Positions 1 through 7,053 of a stretch of DNA of 64,000 nt are shown here, piece after piece. Position numbers and translations under genes: made by a program. The DNA is taken from the NCBI GenBank assembly GCA_965243385.1, contig CBDEUV010000002.1, positions 4,154,001 through 4,218,000 on the forward strand, read 5' to 3'. The notes below the pieces were generated by a model that saw nothing but the letters and a program-made list of their open reading frames with translations, did no database searches and was not told the DNA's origin. This DNA is from JANSYA01 sp965243385. GTDB lineage: Bacteria > Spirochaetota > Leptospiria > Leptospirales > Leptonemataceae. The stretch's first letter is position 1, and the number at the start of each line of letters is the position of its first letter.

Positions 1-158
1 CTGCATTGCTGCTCGATCCCGCGGACTCGGAGTCCGGGGCGTCCGGCGTATCGCTCTTCGCCGACCAGGCTCCGTTAGACCAGCGCGATCAGATTCTCGG
101 AGCCGGGCGCGACGGTCTCGACTCGCGAGTGGGCCTCGGCTATTCGTTGCGCTTTTGA
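1..158 (+). CDS. C-terminal fragment of a probable outer-membrane protein
   Basis: An open frame enters from the left edge and stops at TGA 156-158, giving about 51 residues. It ends in ...VGLGYSLRF, a polar/aromatic alternation with a terminal Phe, the usual C-terminal signature of outer-membrane beta-barrel strands recognised by BamA. The preceding part (SLFADQAPLDQRDQILGAG) resembles an extracellular loop. Codon use matches its neighbours. The rest of the gene lies outside the window, so the family cannot be named. Confidence 0.5.
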   Translation, partial: ALLLDPADSESGASGVSLFADQAPLDQRDQILGAGRDGLDSRVGLGYSLRF

Positions 159-182
159 GCCGGGTCGGCTTTTTCAGTCGTG

Positions 183-980
183 ATGCAGCACCATTCTTCG
201 ATTCTCGCCTTCGGTATCATTCTCACGGTTTTCCCGCTCTGCGGGCCCGGTTCCGAACCGTCCCCGGATGATCCGAATCTGGACTACTACGGTCCCACGC
301 CGCCGGTCGTCTATCTGCTCGGGGATTTTGATCCGGGCGCGCATCCGCTATTCGTGCGTCTGGATCGACTGTCGATTCCGACGCGCGGGAGGACCATATA
401 CCTGCGCAAAGAGGCGGCCCAGGCGCTGGCGAAGATGTACGCCGCGTTTCAGGAAGAACATCCAGATCCAAACGACGTGACTCCGGAATTCTGGATTACC
501 TCCGGCACTCGCAATTTTCGCGCGCAACGGGGCATCTGGGAAGCGAAGTGGAACGGGAGTCGCAAAGTCGGCGGCAAAAAGCTCAACGAGAGCATCCCCG
601 ATCCGGAAAAACGCGCGCTGAAGATTCTCGAATATTCCTCGATGCCGGGCACGTCGCGCCATCACTGGGGCACCGATTTTGACGTGAACAAGCTTACGAA
701 TTCGTACTATAAATCCGGCGAGGGGAAAGTGCTCTACGACTGGATGGTAGCGAATGCGGGGCGTTTTGGTTTCTGCCAGCCCTATACGGCCGGTCGCAAA
801 GCCGGCTATCTGGAAGAGCGGTGGCACTGGACCTATTTGCCGCTGGCCCGCCGGTTTACGCGCGATTGGAAACGCATGGTGGCCGAACGCTATCCGGCCG
901 GCAAAAACTTCGCCGGTTCGAAAGGCGCGGGCGGTCTTGCGCCGACCTACGTGGAAAGCATCAATCCCGACTGCCGCTGA
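183..980 (+). CDS. VanY-type D-alanyl-D-alanine carboxypeptidase (M15 family)
   Basis: Probable zinc DD-carboxypeptidase that trims the terminal D-Ala from peptidoglycan stem peptides in the envelope. The M15B signature is present: S-R-H-H-W-G-T-D-F-D around residue 160, fitting SxHxxGxAxD with His and Asp zinc ligands, and E-R-W-H-W-T-Y near residue 215 with the third zinc His and the catalytic Glu just before it. A hydrophobic N-terminal segment (about residues 7-22) ends in FPLCG, so it is exported and could be a lipoprotein. GTG at 180 immediately precedes the ATG at 183; I chose the ATG. Length (about 265 aa) is normal for the family. It follows the upstream gene by 24 bases. Confidence 0.85.
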   Translation: MQHHSSILAFGIILTVFPLCGPGSEPSPDDPNLDYYGPTPPVVYLLGDFDPGAHPLFVRLDRLSIPTRGRTIYLRKEAAQALAKMYAAFQEEHPDPNDVTPEFWITSGTRNFRAQRGIWEAKWNGSRKVGGKKLNESIPDPEKRALKILEYSSMPGTSRHHWGTDFDVNKLTNSYYKSGEGKVLYDWMVANAGRFGFCQPYTAGRKAGYLEERWHWTYLPLARRFTRDWKRMVAERYPAGKNFAGSKGAGGLAPTYVESINPDCR

Positions 981-1005
981 GCAAGCGCTGCAGGTCCGCC
1001 AGCGA

Positions 1006-1230
1006 TCAGCGGTCGTCGTTGCAGAAGAATTCGCCGGGTCGACACTCGAAGACTTCGCAGAGCGCGCAGATTACTCGATGGGACGCGTTATCGGACTCTT
1101 CGAGCTGTTCCACCCGCTGATGAGTAAATCCGCTGAAATGACCCGTAGCGACGATGCGCTGTGCCAGCTCTTTACGCGTCCAGTTGTGGCTTTCGCGTAA
1201 GCTGCGGATCTTTTCGCTCTGGAAACGCAT
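1006..1230 (-). CDS. small XRE-family helix-turn-helix regulator
   Basis: A 74-residue protein consisting almost entirely of a Cro/CI-type HTH: KIRSLRESHNWTRKELAQRI forms helices 1-2, and FTHQRVEQLEESDNA fits the recognition helix and following turn. The C-terminal VICALCEVFECRPGEFF is the typical last helix, including the L-A/C-x-x-F/L-x-C/V-x-P motif. There is no sensor domain, so it is a single-domain DNA-binding protein. It is divergent from gpsA, with 128 bases between the starts. The gene lies on the opposite strand and overlaps only shadow frames. Target unknown; autoregulation of the shared intergenic region would be ordinary for such a gene. Confidence 0.8.
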   Translation of the reverse strand: MRFQSEKIRSLRESHNWTRKELAQRIVATGHFSGFTHQRVEQLEESDNASHRVICALCEVFECRPGEFFCNDDR

Positions 1231-1280
1231 ACCGAATTCCGACAGGTCGGCGTGCGCGCGATAAGGATCGTACGCACGAC

Positions 1281-1312
1281 ATTCTATCTTGCGCAGTTTT
1301 TCCGACTGTCAA
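1281..1312 (-). promoter_or_regulatory. possible promoter for the XRE gene
   Basis: Read on the minus strand there is a perfect TTGACA (1307-1312) followed by TAGAAT (1281-1286, five of six matches to TATAAT). The 20-base spacer is longer than usual, so this is weak support. Confidence 0.25.
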
Positions 1313-1358
1313 CTTATATTTTTGTTTACATTCGGCGTGCAGACGACCAGAAATCGGC

Positions 1359-2384
1359 ATGCAGGCAGCAGTGATCGGTGCGGGCGCATGGGGTACGACC
1401 CTGGCGAAGGTGCTCGCGGAAAACGTATCGGACGTGGTGATCTGGGCGCACGACGCGCGCATCGCAGACGAAATCAACACCAAACACGAGAACGCTTCTC
1501 TATTCGCGGGGGTGCCGCTGCCGCCGACGATTCGGGCGACTTCGGATCTGGGCGAAGCGATAGACGGCGCCCGATTGATCTTACTGGTCGTGGCCTCGGC
1601 GTTTTATGGACAAACTGTGGATAGCCTGGGTACGTTTCTGCCCGCATCCGGGGATGGCGGCGACCAGCCGCGTCCGATTCTGGTATCGGCGACGAAGGGC
1701 CTCGATCCGGCGACGAATCGCCGGACTTCTGAAATTCTGGCGGAGCGTTTGCCGGCGGACTATCGCGACCGATTTGCGATTCTTTCGGGGCCAAATATTT
1801 CGCGCGAGATCGCCGCGGGCAAACCGGCGACGACGGTGATCGCCTCGGCGAACGAAGCGATTTCGAGCGAGGCGCAACGATACTTCAGCACGCCTTATTT
1901 TCGGGTGTATACGAATACGGATGTGACCGGTACGGAACTGGGCGGCACTCTGAAAAACATCATCGCCATCGCGGCGGGGATTGTCGACGGCCTGGAACTG
2001 GGCGATAACACCCGCTCGGCCTTAATGGTGCGGGCGCTGGTGGAAATCATTCGATTTGGGACCCATTTTGGGGCTCGCGCGGAGACCTTTTATGGGCTGG
2101 CGGGCATGGGCGATTTGATTACGACCTGCTCTTCGGTGTTGAGTCGCAATCATTATGTGGGCGAGCATCTGGCGAAGGGCCAGAGCGCGGAAGAAATTCT
2201 GGGCGGGATGACGGCGGTGGCGGAAGGCGTGGAGACGACGCGTCTGATTCGCGGCATCGCGGTGGAGGCGGGTATCGATATGCCGGTGACGGAGCAGGTG
2301 TATCAGATTCTATTTGAAAACAAGCCGGTGAAAACGGCGATCCACGATTTGATGACTCGCGATCTGAAGGCGGAACATCGCTAA
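1359..2384 (+). CDS. gpsA: NAD(P)-dependent glycerol-3-phosphate dehydrogenase
   Basis: Reduces dihydroxyacetone phosphate to sn-glycerol-3-phosphate, the backbone for phospholipid synthesis, in the cytoplasm. The N-terminal Rossmann motif is VIGAGAWGTTLA at residues 5-16. The C-terminal substrate domain carries GTLKNIIAIAAGIVDGL with the catalytic Lys, and GLAGMGDLITTC. The frame is open farther upstream, but the domain begins at the ATG at 1359, which gives 341 aa, the normal length for GpsA; the upstream extension has no homology-like features. It is divergent from the XRE gene. A region of palindromic repeats follows it. Confidence 0.97.
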   Translation: MQAAVIGAGAWGTTLAKVLAENVSDVVIWAHDARIADEINTKHENASLFAGVPLPPTIRATSDLGEAIDGARLILLVVASAFYGQTVDSLGTFLPASGDGGDQPRPILVSATKGLDPATNRRTSEILAERLPADYRDRFAILSGPNISREIAAGKPATTVIASANEAISSEAQRYFSTPYFRVYTNTDVTGTELGGTLKNIIAIAAGIVDGLELGDNTRSALMVRALVEIIRFGTHFGARAETFYGLAGMGDLITTCSSVLSRNHYVGEHLAKGQSAEEILGGMTAVAEGVETTRLIRGIAVEAGIDMPVTEQVYQILFENKPVKTAIHDLMTRDLKAEHR

Positions 2385-2750
2385 TTCTGCTTGCCTGAGC
2401 GACGGCGGCCAGGGAAAATCGGCGGGAGAAGCTGGTTGGATTATGTCGCATAAGCGGGCACCTGCCATCCAAACCAGAACGAACGTTCTGTTCGGGAGGT
2501 GGCCGGATAAACCAGAACGAACGTTCTGTTTTTATTACTGGCGGGCTGGAGTAGCAAGAACGTTCGTTCTGTTTTGGGCTGCCGCGTTCCGGGGTGGGAG
2601 TTCTCGGAGCAGCAGTCCGCCGAATCAGAGCAACCGCAGCCCCGGAACAAGCCGGCGTTTGGATTCGTCTAATTCTAAAACAGCACACGGGGCGCCCATC
2701 GCGGCTCTCCCGCCGGGGCTGACCGCCGGCACACGATTCAGGAAATCAGC
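2385..2750 (+). other. 366-base intergenic region with palindromic repeats
   Basis: No credible gene. A 105-codon open frame (2443-2760) exists but has biased composition produced by the repeats and overlaps the start of the next gene. The region holds three copies of an AGAAC-N4-GTTCT palindrome (2476-2570) and TTATGTCGCATAA at 2441-2453. The 15-mer TGGATTATGTCGCAT (2437-2451) occurs again at 55705-55719. Confidence 0.6.
2476..2570. repeat. three copies of a GAAC-N4-GTTC palindromic repeat
   Basis: AGAACGAACGTTCT at 2476-2489 and 2514-2527, and AGAACGTTCGTTCT at 2557-2570. All are followed by TGTT(C/T). The first copy with its flanks (ccAGAACGAACGTTCTgttcgg, 22 bases, 2474-2495) recurs exactly at 40164-40185 inside a coding sequence. 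Copies 2 and 3 have T-rich 3' flanks and could form short hairpins. Confidence 0.75.
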
Positions 2751-3392
2751 ATGCAGCTAAAAGAAGAATTCATCGCCAAACACGGGCAGCGCTTCAAAGC
2801 CCAGGACGTTATTTTCGACGAAAACGATTCCGGCGACGATATGTTCATCGTCATTTCCGGCGAAGTTGAAATCCTGAAGAAGGTCGCCAACGCCTACAAA
2901 TCGCTGATGCATATCAAAGCCGGCGATATCTTCGGCGAGATGGCGATCGTTGACAAAGAACCGCGCAGCGCCCGGGCGATCGCCAAGACCGACGTGCTGG
3001 TCTGCGCGCTGACTGACCAGGTCGTCGAGAACCTAATCAACCAGAATAATTCCTTCGCCAAACACCTGCTCAAGATTCTCACGGCGCGCCTTCGCGACAC
3101 CAATCAGATCATTTCCGATCTGCTCACTCGGGATCGCAAGAATATGGTGATCGGCGCCCTGTATTCGTATGCGAAGTCGAATCGCGCCGAGCGGACCTAC
3201 AAAGGCGCGTCGATCGAAATCGACGATTTTTCGAAATGGGCCTCCGGCACGATTGGCCTCAGCGCGAGCGACGTTCGTCATCTCGTGTTCCAGCTGCACG
3301 ACGAAGGGATGCTCGAAGAATCCACAAGCTCCGCCGGCCACCTCATTCTCTCGAAGCGCTTCGAACGCCGTGATGGCGTTCGTGCTTCTTGA
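2751..3392 (+). CDS. CRP/FNR-type cyclic-nucleotide-binding regulator
   Basis: A 213-residue protein with an N-terminal cyclic-nucleotide-binding barrel: DMFIVISGEVEI at about 30-41, and GDIFGEMAIVDKEPRSARA at about 63-81. The latter matches the phosphate-binding cassette (GE...RSA), so ligand binding is plausible. A long dimerisation helix (about 100-130) follows, then a C-terminal winged helix-turn-helix with GLSASDVRHLVFQLHDEGML at about 165-184 as the recognition region. The last residues (ERRDGVRAS) and the stop lie inside the first unit of a 29-base tandem repeat, so the extreme C terminus is probably repeat-derived. The ligand cannot be deduced from sequence alone. Confidence 0.88.
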   Translation: MQLKEEFIAKHGQRFKAQDVIFDENDSGDDMFIVISGEVEILKKVANAYKSLMHIKAGDIFGEMAIVDKEPRSARAIAKTDVLVCALTDQVVENLINQNNSFAKHLLKILTARLRDTNQIISDLLTRDRKNMVIGALYSYAKSNRAERTYKGASIEIDDFSKWASGTIGLSASDVRHLVFQLHDEGMLEESTSSAGHLILSKRFERRDGVRAS

Positions 3393-3560
3393 AACGCCGT
3401 GATGGCGTTCGTGCTTCTTGAAGCGCCGTGATGGCGTTCGTGCTTCTTGAAACGCCGTGATGGTGGCCGTGCTTCTTGAAACGCCGCGACGGTGGCCGTG
3501 CTTCTTGAGGCGCCGTCACAGCGTTTGTGCCTCCTGAAACGTTGTGATGGTGGAATTGCT
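3363..3560. repeat. 29-base tandem repeat, about 6.8 copies
   Basis: Unit of the form GAAACGCCGTGATGGCGTTC plus GTGCTTCTT. Unit 1 is 28 bases (3363-3390); units 2-6 are 29 bases each (3391-3535); a degenerate seventh begins at 3536. Units 1-3 are nearly identical and units 4-7 diverge progressively. Inside the first three units AACGCC-GTGAT-GGCGTT is a perfect hairpin. The array lies at the meeting point of two convergent genes and encodes the end of the CRP-like protein. Confidence 0.9.
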
Positions 3561-3563
3561 TTT

Positions 3564-4514
3564 TTATCGCGACCCAGCCTCCGCCTTCGTCACAAACAAT
3601 TCGCGCCGTGCTTTCGCTGTATCCAACGTAAACTGGTTGCCGATGAGATCGAGCATGATGTGCGTGATCGGGGGCCGCCCGCGCAGACGCAGCAGTTTCC
3701 AGATCGCTTCCAGCATCGTCGCGGACAGCCGCGCGCACCAGCGCGGCACTGAAAGCCGGGGCGGTCGAATATCGCGTGGTTTGAGGATGCGTTCGCTTAC
3801 GAAGCGGCGAAATTGAATCGGCTCTTCTTCCGCGATAAAATAGACGCCCTGTGCGCGCGGATTCTCCAGCGCCGCTGCGATCGCTCCCGCGACGGTCGTG
3901 ACGTGAGCCGTTGAAATTTCGTAATCCCCGCCGGCCACCCAGACGAATTGCCCGGAGCGAACCGCCGACGCGACCTCATCGAAGGCCGGGGCCTCGGCGG
4001 CCCAGATCCAGGGCGGCCGGAGCACCACGCAGCGCATTTTCGGAGACTGGGCATCCAGCACGCGTCCTTCAGCGAGCGCTTTCGTCGTGCCGTAAGCGCC
4101 CGCGGGATTCTCGGGAATCGGCGCGCTTTCGTCGAGCATCGTTTTCGGTTTGCGATCCATAACCACTGCGGCCGCGCCGAGCTGTATGAATGTGCGCACT
4201 CCTGTCGATTGGGCGGCGGCAAGCATCGCCTCAGTCAGCTCCACGTTGTCGCGATAGAAATCCCGGTACGGGCCGAAGAAGTCCAGGCGCGCGGCGGCGT
4301 GCACGACCGCATCGGCCTGCGACTCGATCAACGCGGCCTTGAGTTGTTCTGGATTGTAAAAATCGCAGACTACGCCGATCGCGCCGGCTTCGGCGGCCAG
4401 GCGTGCCGATGCCTCGGAGCGACAGAGCGCCGTGACGGAATGGCCGCGATCTTTCAGAATTGGGATGATGTAGCGTCCGGTAAATCCGGAAGCGCCGGTC
4501 AGCGTGATGTTCAT
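3564..4514 (-). CDS. NAD(P)-dependent epimerase/dehydratase (extended SDR)
   Basis: Extended short-chain dehydrogenase with an N-terminal nucleotide-binding motif TGASGFTGRYIIP (residues 5-17), a VVHAAA segment (about 70) and the catalytic YGTTK (YxxxK) near residue 140. A variable substrate-binding C-terminal half follows; 316 aa is normal. The frame is open for 70 more codons upstream, but the domain starts at the ATG at 4514 and the extension has no SDR features. It lies 77 bases downstream of the LytTR gene on the same strand. The substrate is unknown; NAD-dependent sugar epimerase and 3-beta-HSD-like steroid or isoprenoid dehydrogenase are both possible. Confidence 0.85.
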   Translation of the reverse strand: MNITLTGASGFTGRYIIPILKDRGHSVTALCRSEASARLAAEAGAIGVVCDFYNPEQLKAALIESQADAVVHAAARLDFFGPYRDFYRDNVELTEAMLAAAQSTGVRTFIQLGAAAVVMDRKPKTMLDESAPIPENPAGAYGTTKALAEGRVLDAQSPKMRCVVLRPPWIWAAEAPAFDEVASAVRSGQFVWVAGGDYEISTAHVTTVAGAIAAALENPRAQGVYFIAEEEPIQFRRFVSERILKPRDIRPPRLSVPRWCARLSATMLEAIWKLLRLRGRPPITHIMLDLIGNQFTLDTAKARRELFVTKAEAGSR

Positions 4515-4591
4515 GCACACAGAGACGTCCCCGTGTGGGAGGACGGCGGTCGTAAAAAATGCGGTCGGAGCCAGGCGCGCGCCTGGGGGAG

Positions 4592-5443
4592 TCAACGACG
4601 CGCCTGATTCAGCGCTTGATCCAGCGCCACAAGCGCCGTGCGCGCAATCGGCAATCGGGAATCGTCCGCATCTTTCAGAGCCAGCGTGCCGCCGTTGTGG
4701 TTGCGGCTGACTTCGCGGACACAATTCAGATTCACGACAAAACTTTTGTGAATGCGCACGAATTCGTCGGCCGGCAGGCGGCCGAGTAGCGCCTTCAGGG
4801 TCTCCGCCACGAGATGTGAGTGATCCGCGGTGTGCACGAGCGCGCGTTTGCCCCGGGCTTCCAGATATACCAGATCTGCGACCGGCAACTGGATGCCGCG
4901 ACCCTCGCTGCGAAACTCCAGGAATTGGGGGGCGGGCTTCGATGAGACCGGGGCCTTCAGGTCGCTTGCGAGACCCGCGAACCAGAAGCGCAGCACGGGA
5001 ACTCCGAGCAGTCCGCCGGTCAGCATGGTCGCTCCCGCGATCGCCAGGCCCGAGCTGGCTCCTAACAGAGCGAGCGTCGGCCAGATCACCTGGACGGCCA
5101 GGTGTACCCCCACGCCGATTCCGGTGCCGGCAATTAGCGCCAGCCAGACCAACGAGGCGGCTGCAGCGAGCGGGATGCTATCCCGATAATAGATACGAAA
5201 GACTGTGAAAGCCAGCCGGGCTCCGAAGAGACCGGAAAATCCCGCGAGATTTGATTTTATCAGGCGGCTGAGAAACTGATAGTCCCCTGGCTCGTCGCCC
5301 GGATTCGTTTGAAAGATCCAGAAGGCGAGACCGTACACGACCAGCACCAACCCCGAAAAGAAGAGGCACCAGCCCGCGAGCGTCGCCGGTCGGAAATAGT
5401 CGCGCAGCGCGGTACGCAGAGTTTCATTGGCTGAGCACTTCAC
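4592..5443 (-). CDS. membrane-anchored LytTR transcription regulator
   Basis: The N-terminal half (about residues 20-160) has four hydrophobic segments: LAGWCLFFSGLVLVVYGLAF, a weaker one near 75, LAAAASLVWLALIAGTGIGV, and a pair near 120-150. The C-terminal 100 residues are a LytTR DNA-binding domain: IQLPVADLVYLEARGKRALV and FVRIHKSFVVNLNCVREV are its hallmark strands. There is no receiver domain, so signalling would come through the membrane part directly. The start is GTG at 5443. A promoter-like sequence ends only about 10 bases before it, so the mRNA may be nearly leaderless. The epimerase gene follows. Confidence 0.88.
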   Translation of the reverse strand: MKCSANETLRTALRDYFRPATLAGWCLFFSGLVLVVYGLAFWIFQTNPGDEPGDYQFLSRLIKSNLAGFSGLFGARLAFTVFRIYYRDSIPLAAAASLVWLALIAGTGIGVGVHLAVQVIWPTLALLGASSGLAIAGATMLTGGLLGVPVLRFWFAGLASDLKAPVSSKPAPQFLEFRSEGRGIQLPVADLVYLEARGKRALVHTADHSHLVAETLKALLGRLPADEFVRIHKSFVVNLNCVREVSRNHNGGTLALKDADDSRLPIARTALVALDQALNQARR

Positions 5444-5453
5444 TCTATCGAGT

Positions 5454-5482
5454 AAAATACGCCCCGTGATGCCCTTTGTCTA
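5454..5482 (-). promoter_or_regulatory. sigma-70-like promoter for the LytTR gene
   Basis: On the minus strand TAGACA (5477-5482, five of six to TTGACA), a 17-base spacer, and TATTTT (5454-5459, four of six). The expected transcription start is near 5447, only a few bases before the GTG at 5443. Confidence 0.45.
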
Positions 5483-5587
5483 ATGCGATTTTGTATACCA
5501 TCGTAAGAAATGTTCGCCATCCGGTCCGTCTGGTCCTGTTTTTCTTAGAGCGTCGGATTCCTTCTGGTTCTGGGAACCGTCCCAAAT

Positions 5588-6811
5588 CTATTCAATCTTA
5601 CGTACTTTATTATTACTGGCGTCGGCAATATATAGATTCGTCCCGTCGGTGGTCACATTAAACGGCTGCCTGAATCGCGCAGCGTTGCCTGTGTCGTCTG
5701 TATCACCGAAGGTTGTGCTACCCTGTGCCGGGCCTGCTATTGTCGTCGTGACCCCGGTGGCGATTACGATCTTACGGATCTTGTGATTGTCGGTGTCGGC
5801 GACATAAAGATTCTCCCCGTCGGTGGTCAGATTGAATGGACTGTTGAATCGCGCGCTGTTTCCTGTGCCGTCGGCATCACCGGCGGTTGTGGCACCCTGT
5901 GCCGGACCTGCGAGCGTCGTCGTGACCCCGGTGGCGATCACAATCTTACGGATCTTATTGTTGCCCATGTCACTGACATAAAGGTTCGTCCCGTCGGTGG
6001 TCAGGCCGGCCGGGAAGCGGAATCGCGCCGCGTTGCCGGTGCCGTCGGTATCACCGGAGGCTGTGTTCCCTGGTGGCGGTCCCGCTATTGTCGTCGTGAC
6101 TCCGGTGGCGATCACAATCTTACGTATCTTGTTATTCGCGAGGTCGGCGACATATAGATTCGTCCCGTCGGTGGTAATTCCATGCGGCTGATCGAAACGT
6201 GCGCTGTTACCGGTGTCGTCCGTATCACCGGAGGCTGCGCTCCCAGGTGCCGGTCCCGCGAGTGTGGTCGTGACCGCGGTGGCGATTTCAATCTTTCGGA
6301 TCTTGTTATTGCTCTGGTCGGCCACATACAGGTTCGTCCCATCGGTGGTGACGTCGGTGGGGGTATTGAATCGCGAATCGACGCCGATCCCGTCCGCGGT
6401 ACCACCGGAGGGGGTTTTCGTACCCGCGAATGTGGTCGTGACCTTCGTTGCGATTCCAATCTTGCGTATCTTGTGATTGCTGCCGTCGGCCACATATAGG
6501 TCCGTCCCGTCGCTGGTAATGCCACGTAGACCGCTGAATCGCGCGGCGTTGCCGGTGGCGTCAATATCACCGAAGGTTCCCGTGCCCTGCGGCGGACCTG
6601 CGGGGGTGGAGACCAGGCCGCTCAGGTTTAACGGGCGGCTGCATCCCTGGATTGCGCCGCCCATCAGGGTGGGCGTGCAGTTCGACGACGCACCGACACT
6701 CAGCAACAGTAGCAATGCGGCGCGCGCATCGTTATTGTCGTCAGTGGGAAACAGGGCCGAGCACTGAACCAGAAAAGCCGACGCGGCGACGAATCCCAGA
6801 TGCCGAACCAT
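5588..6811 (-). CDS. NHL-repeat lipoprotein
   Basis: Exported six-bladed beta-propeller. From ATG 6811 the signal peptide is MVRHLGFVAASAFLVQC with a lipobox-like FLVQC. Six repeats of about 55-60 residues follow, each with GNSARF or GNAARF, the phrase TDGTNLYVADxxNNKIRKI, then IATGVTTTxAG, the NHL consensus. The last blade stops at NNKVRKIE, so closure may use the N-terminal strand. The frame is open to ATG 6856; I prefer 6811 because it gives a compact signal peptide and puts the upstream dyad (6877-6889) about 66 bases away, close to the 61 bases in the next cassette. Likely a surface or periplasmic binding protein; the ligand is unknown. Confidence 0.85.
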   Translation of the reverse strand: MVRHLGFVAASAFLVQCSALFPTDDNNDARAALLLLLSVGASSNCTPTLMGGAIQGCSRPLNLSGLVSTPAGPPQGTGTFGDIDATGNAARFSGLRGITSDGTDLYVADGSNHKIRKIGIATKVTTTFAGTKTPSGGTADGIGVDSRFNTPTDVTTDGTNLYVADQSNNKIRKIEIATAVTTTLAGPAPGSAASGDTDDTGNSARFDQPHGITTDGTNLYVADLANNKIRKIVIATGVTTTIAGPPPGNTASGDTDGTGNAARFRFPAGLTTDGTNLYVSDMGNNKIRKIVIATGVTTTLAGPAQGATTAGDADGTGNSARFNSPFNLTTDGENLYVADTDNHKIRKIVIATGVTTTIAGPAQGSTTFGDTDDTGNAARFRQPFNVTTDGTNLYIADASNNKVRKIE

Positions 6812-6871
6812 TGCGCGCTTGCACTGGAACGGATGAGAGTTTGATTGAATGCGCATGTCCTGAATACTGCT

Positions 6872-6960
6872 CCCGATGATCGATGATCATAATTCACCCC
6901 GCGAAAGATTGCCTCCGGTTCTCCGATTTGTCCGAAATCCGGAGAAATATTTTCGGCCGG
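6872..6960 (-). promoter_or_regulatory. cis element copy A with TGATC-N3-GATCA dyad
   Basis: An 89-base block that matches copy B (8333-8421) with two mismatches. It starts with the inverted repeat TGATCGATGATCA (6877-6889) and includes an arm pair CTCCGG/CCGGAG that can form a hairpin. It lies directly upstream of the NHL lipoprotein gene, but unlike copies B and C it is not preceded by a regulator gene. Confidence 0.75.
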
Positions 6961-7053
6961 ACGGTACGGGTTGTTAATTCCCATTGTGCCGCTGCCGCTT
7001 GACTGGCGATTCTCCGATCGGTCTCATCGCACCGGCGGTACGCGCTTCTGGAG

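Noticed and set aside
2441..2453. dif-like XerC/XerD site (TTATG...CATAA)
   Set aside because: The arms are in the reverse order relative to dif and the 6-base centre is missing.
2476..2570. LexA (SOS) boxes of the GAAC-N4-GTTC type
   Set aside because: The sites are not in front of a gene start in the usual position, are clustered with fixed flanks, and similar sites lie within a coding sequence; the SRAP gene in this window has none upstream.
2443..2760. Open frame of 105 codons after gpsA with repeated RTNVLF/ERTFCF-type phrases
   Set aside because: The phrases are translations of the DNA palindromes; the frame overlaps the CRP-like start and has no ribosome binding site or domain.
3363..3560. 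Possible CRISPR array (29-base repeats)
   Set aside because: The units are directly adjacent with no spacers, and no cas genes are near.
3343..3738. Minus-strand open frame across the 29-base array
   Set aside because: Its repetitive protein is only the tandem DNA repeat read in an open frame, and it runs over the end of the epimerase gene.
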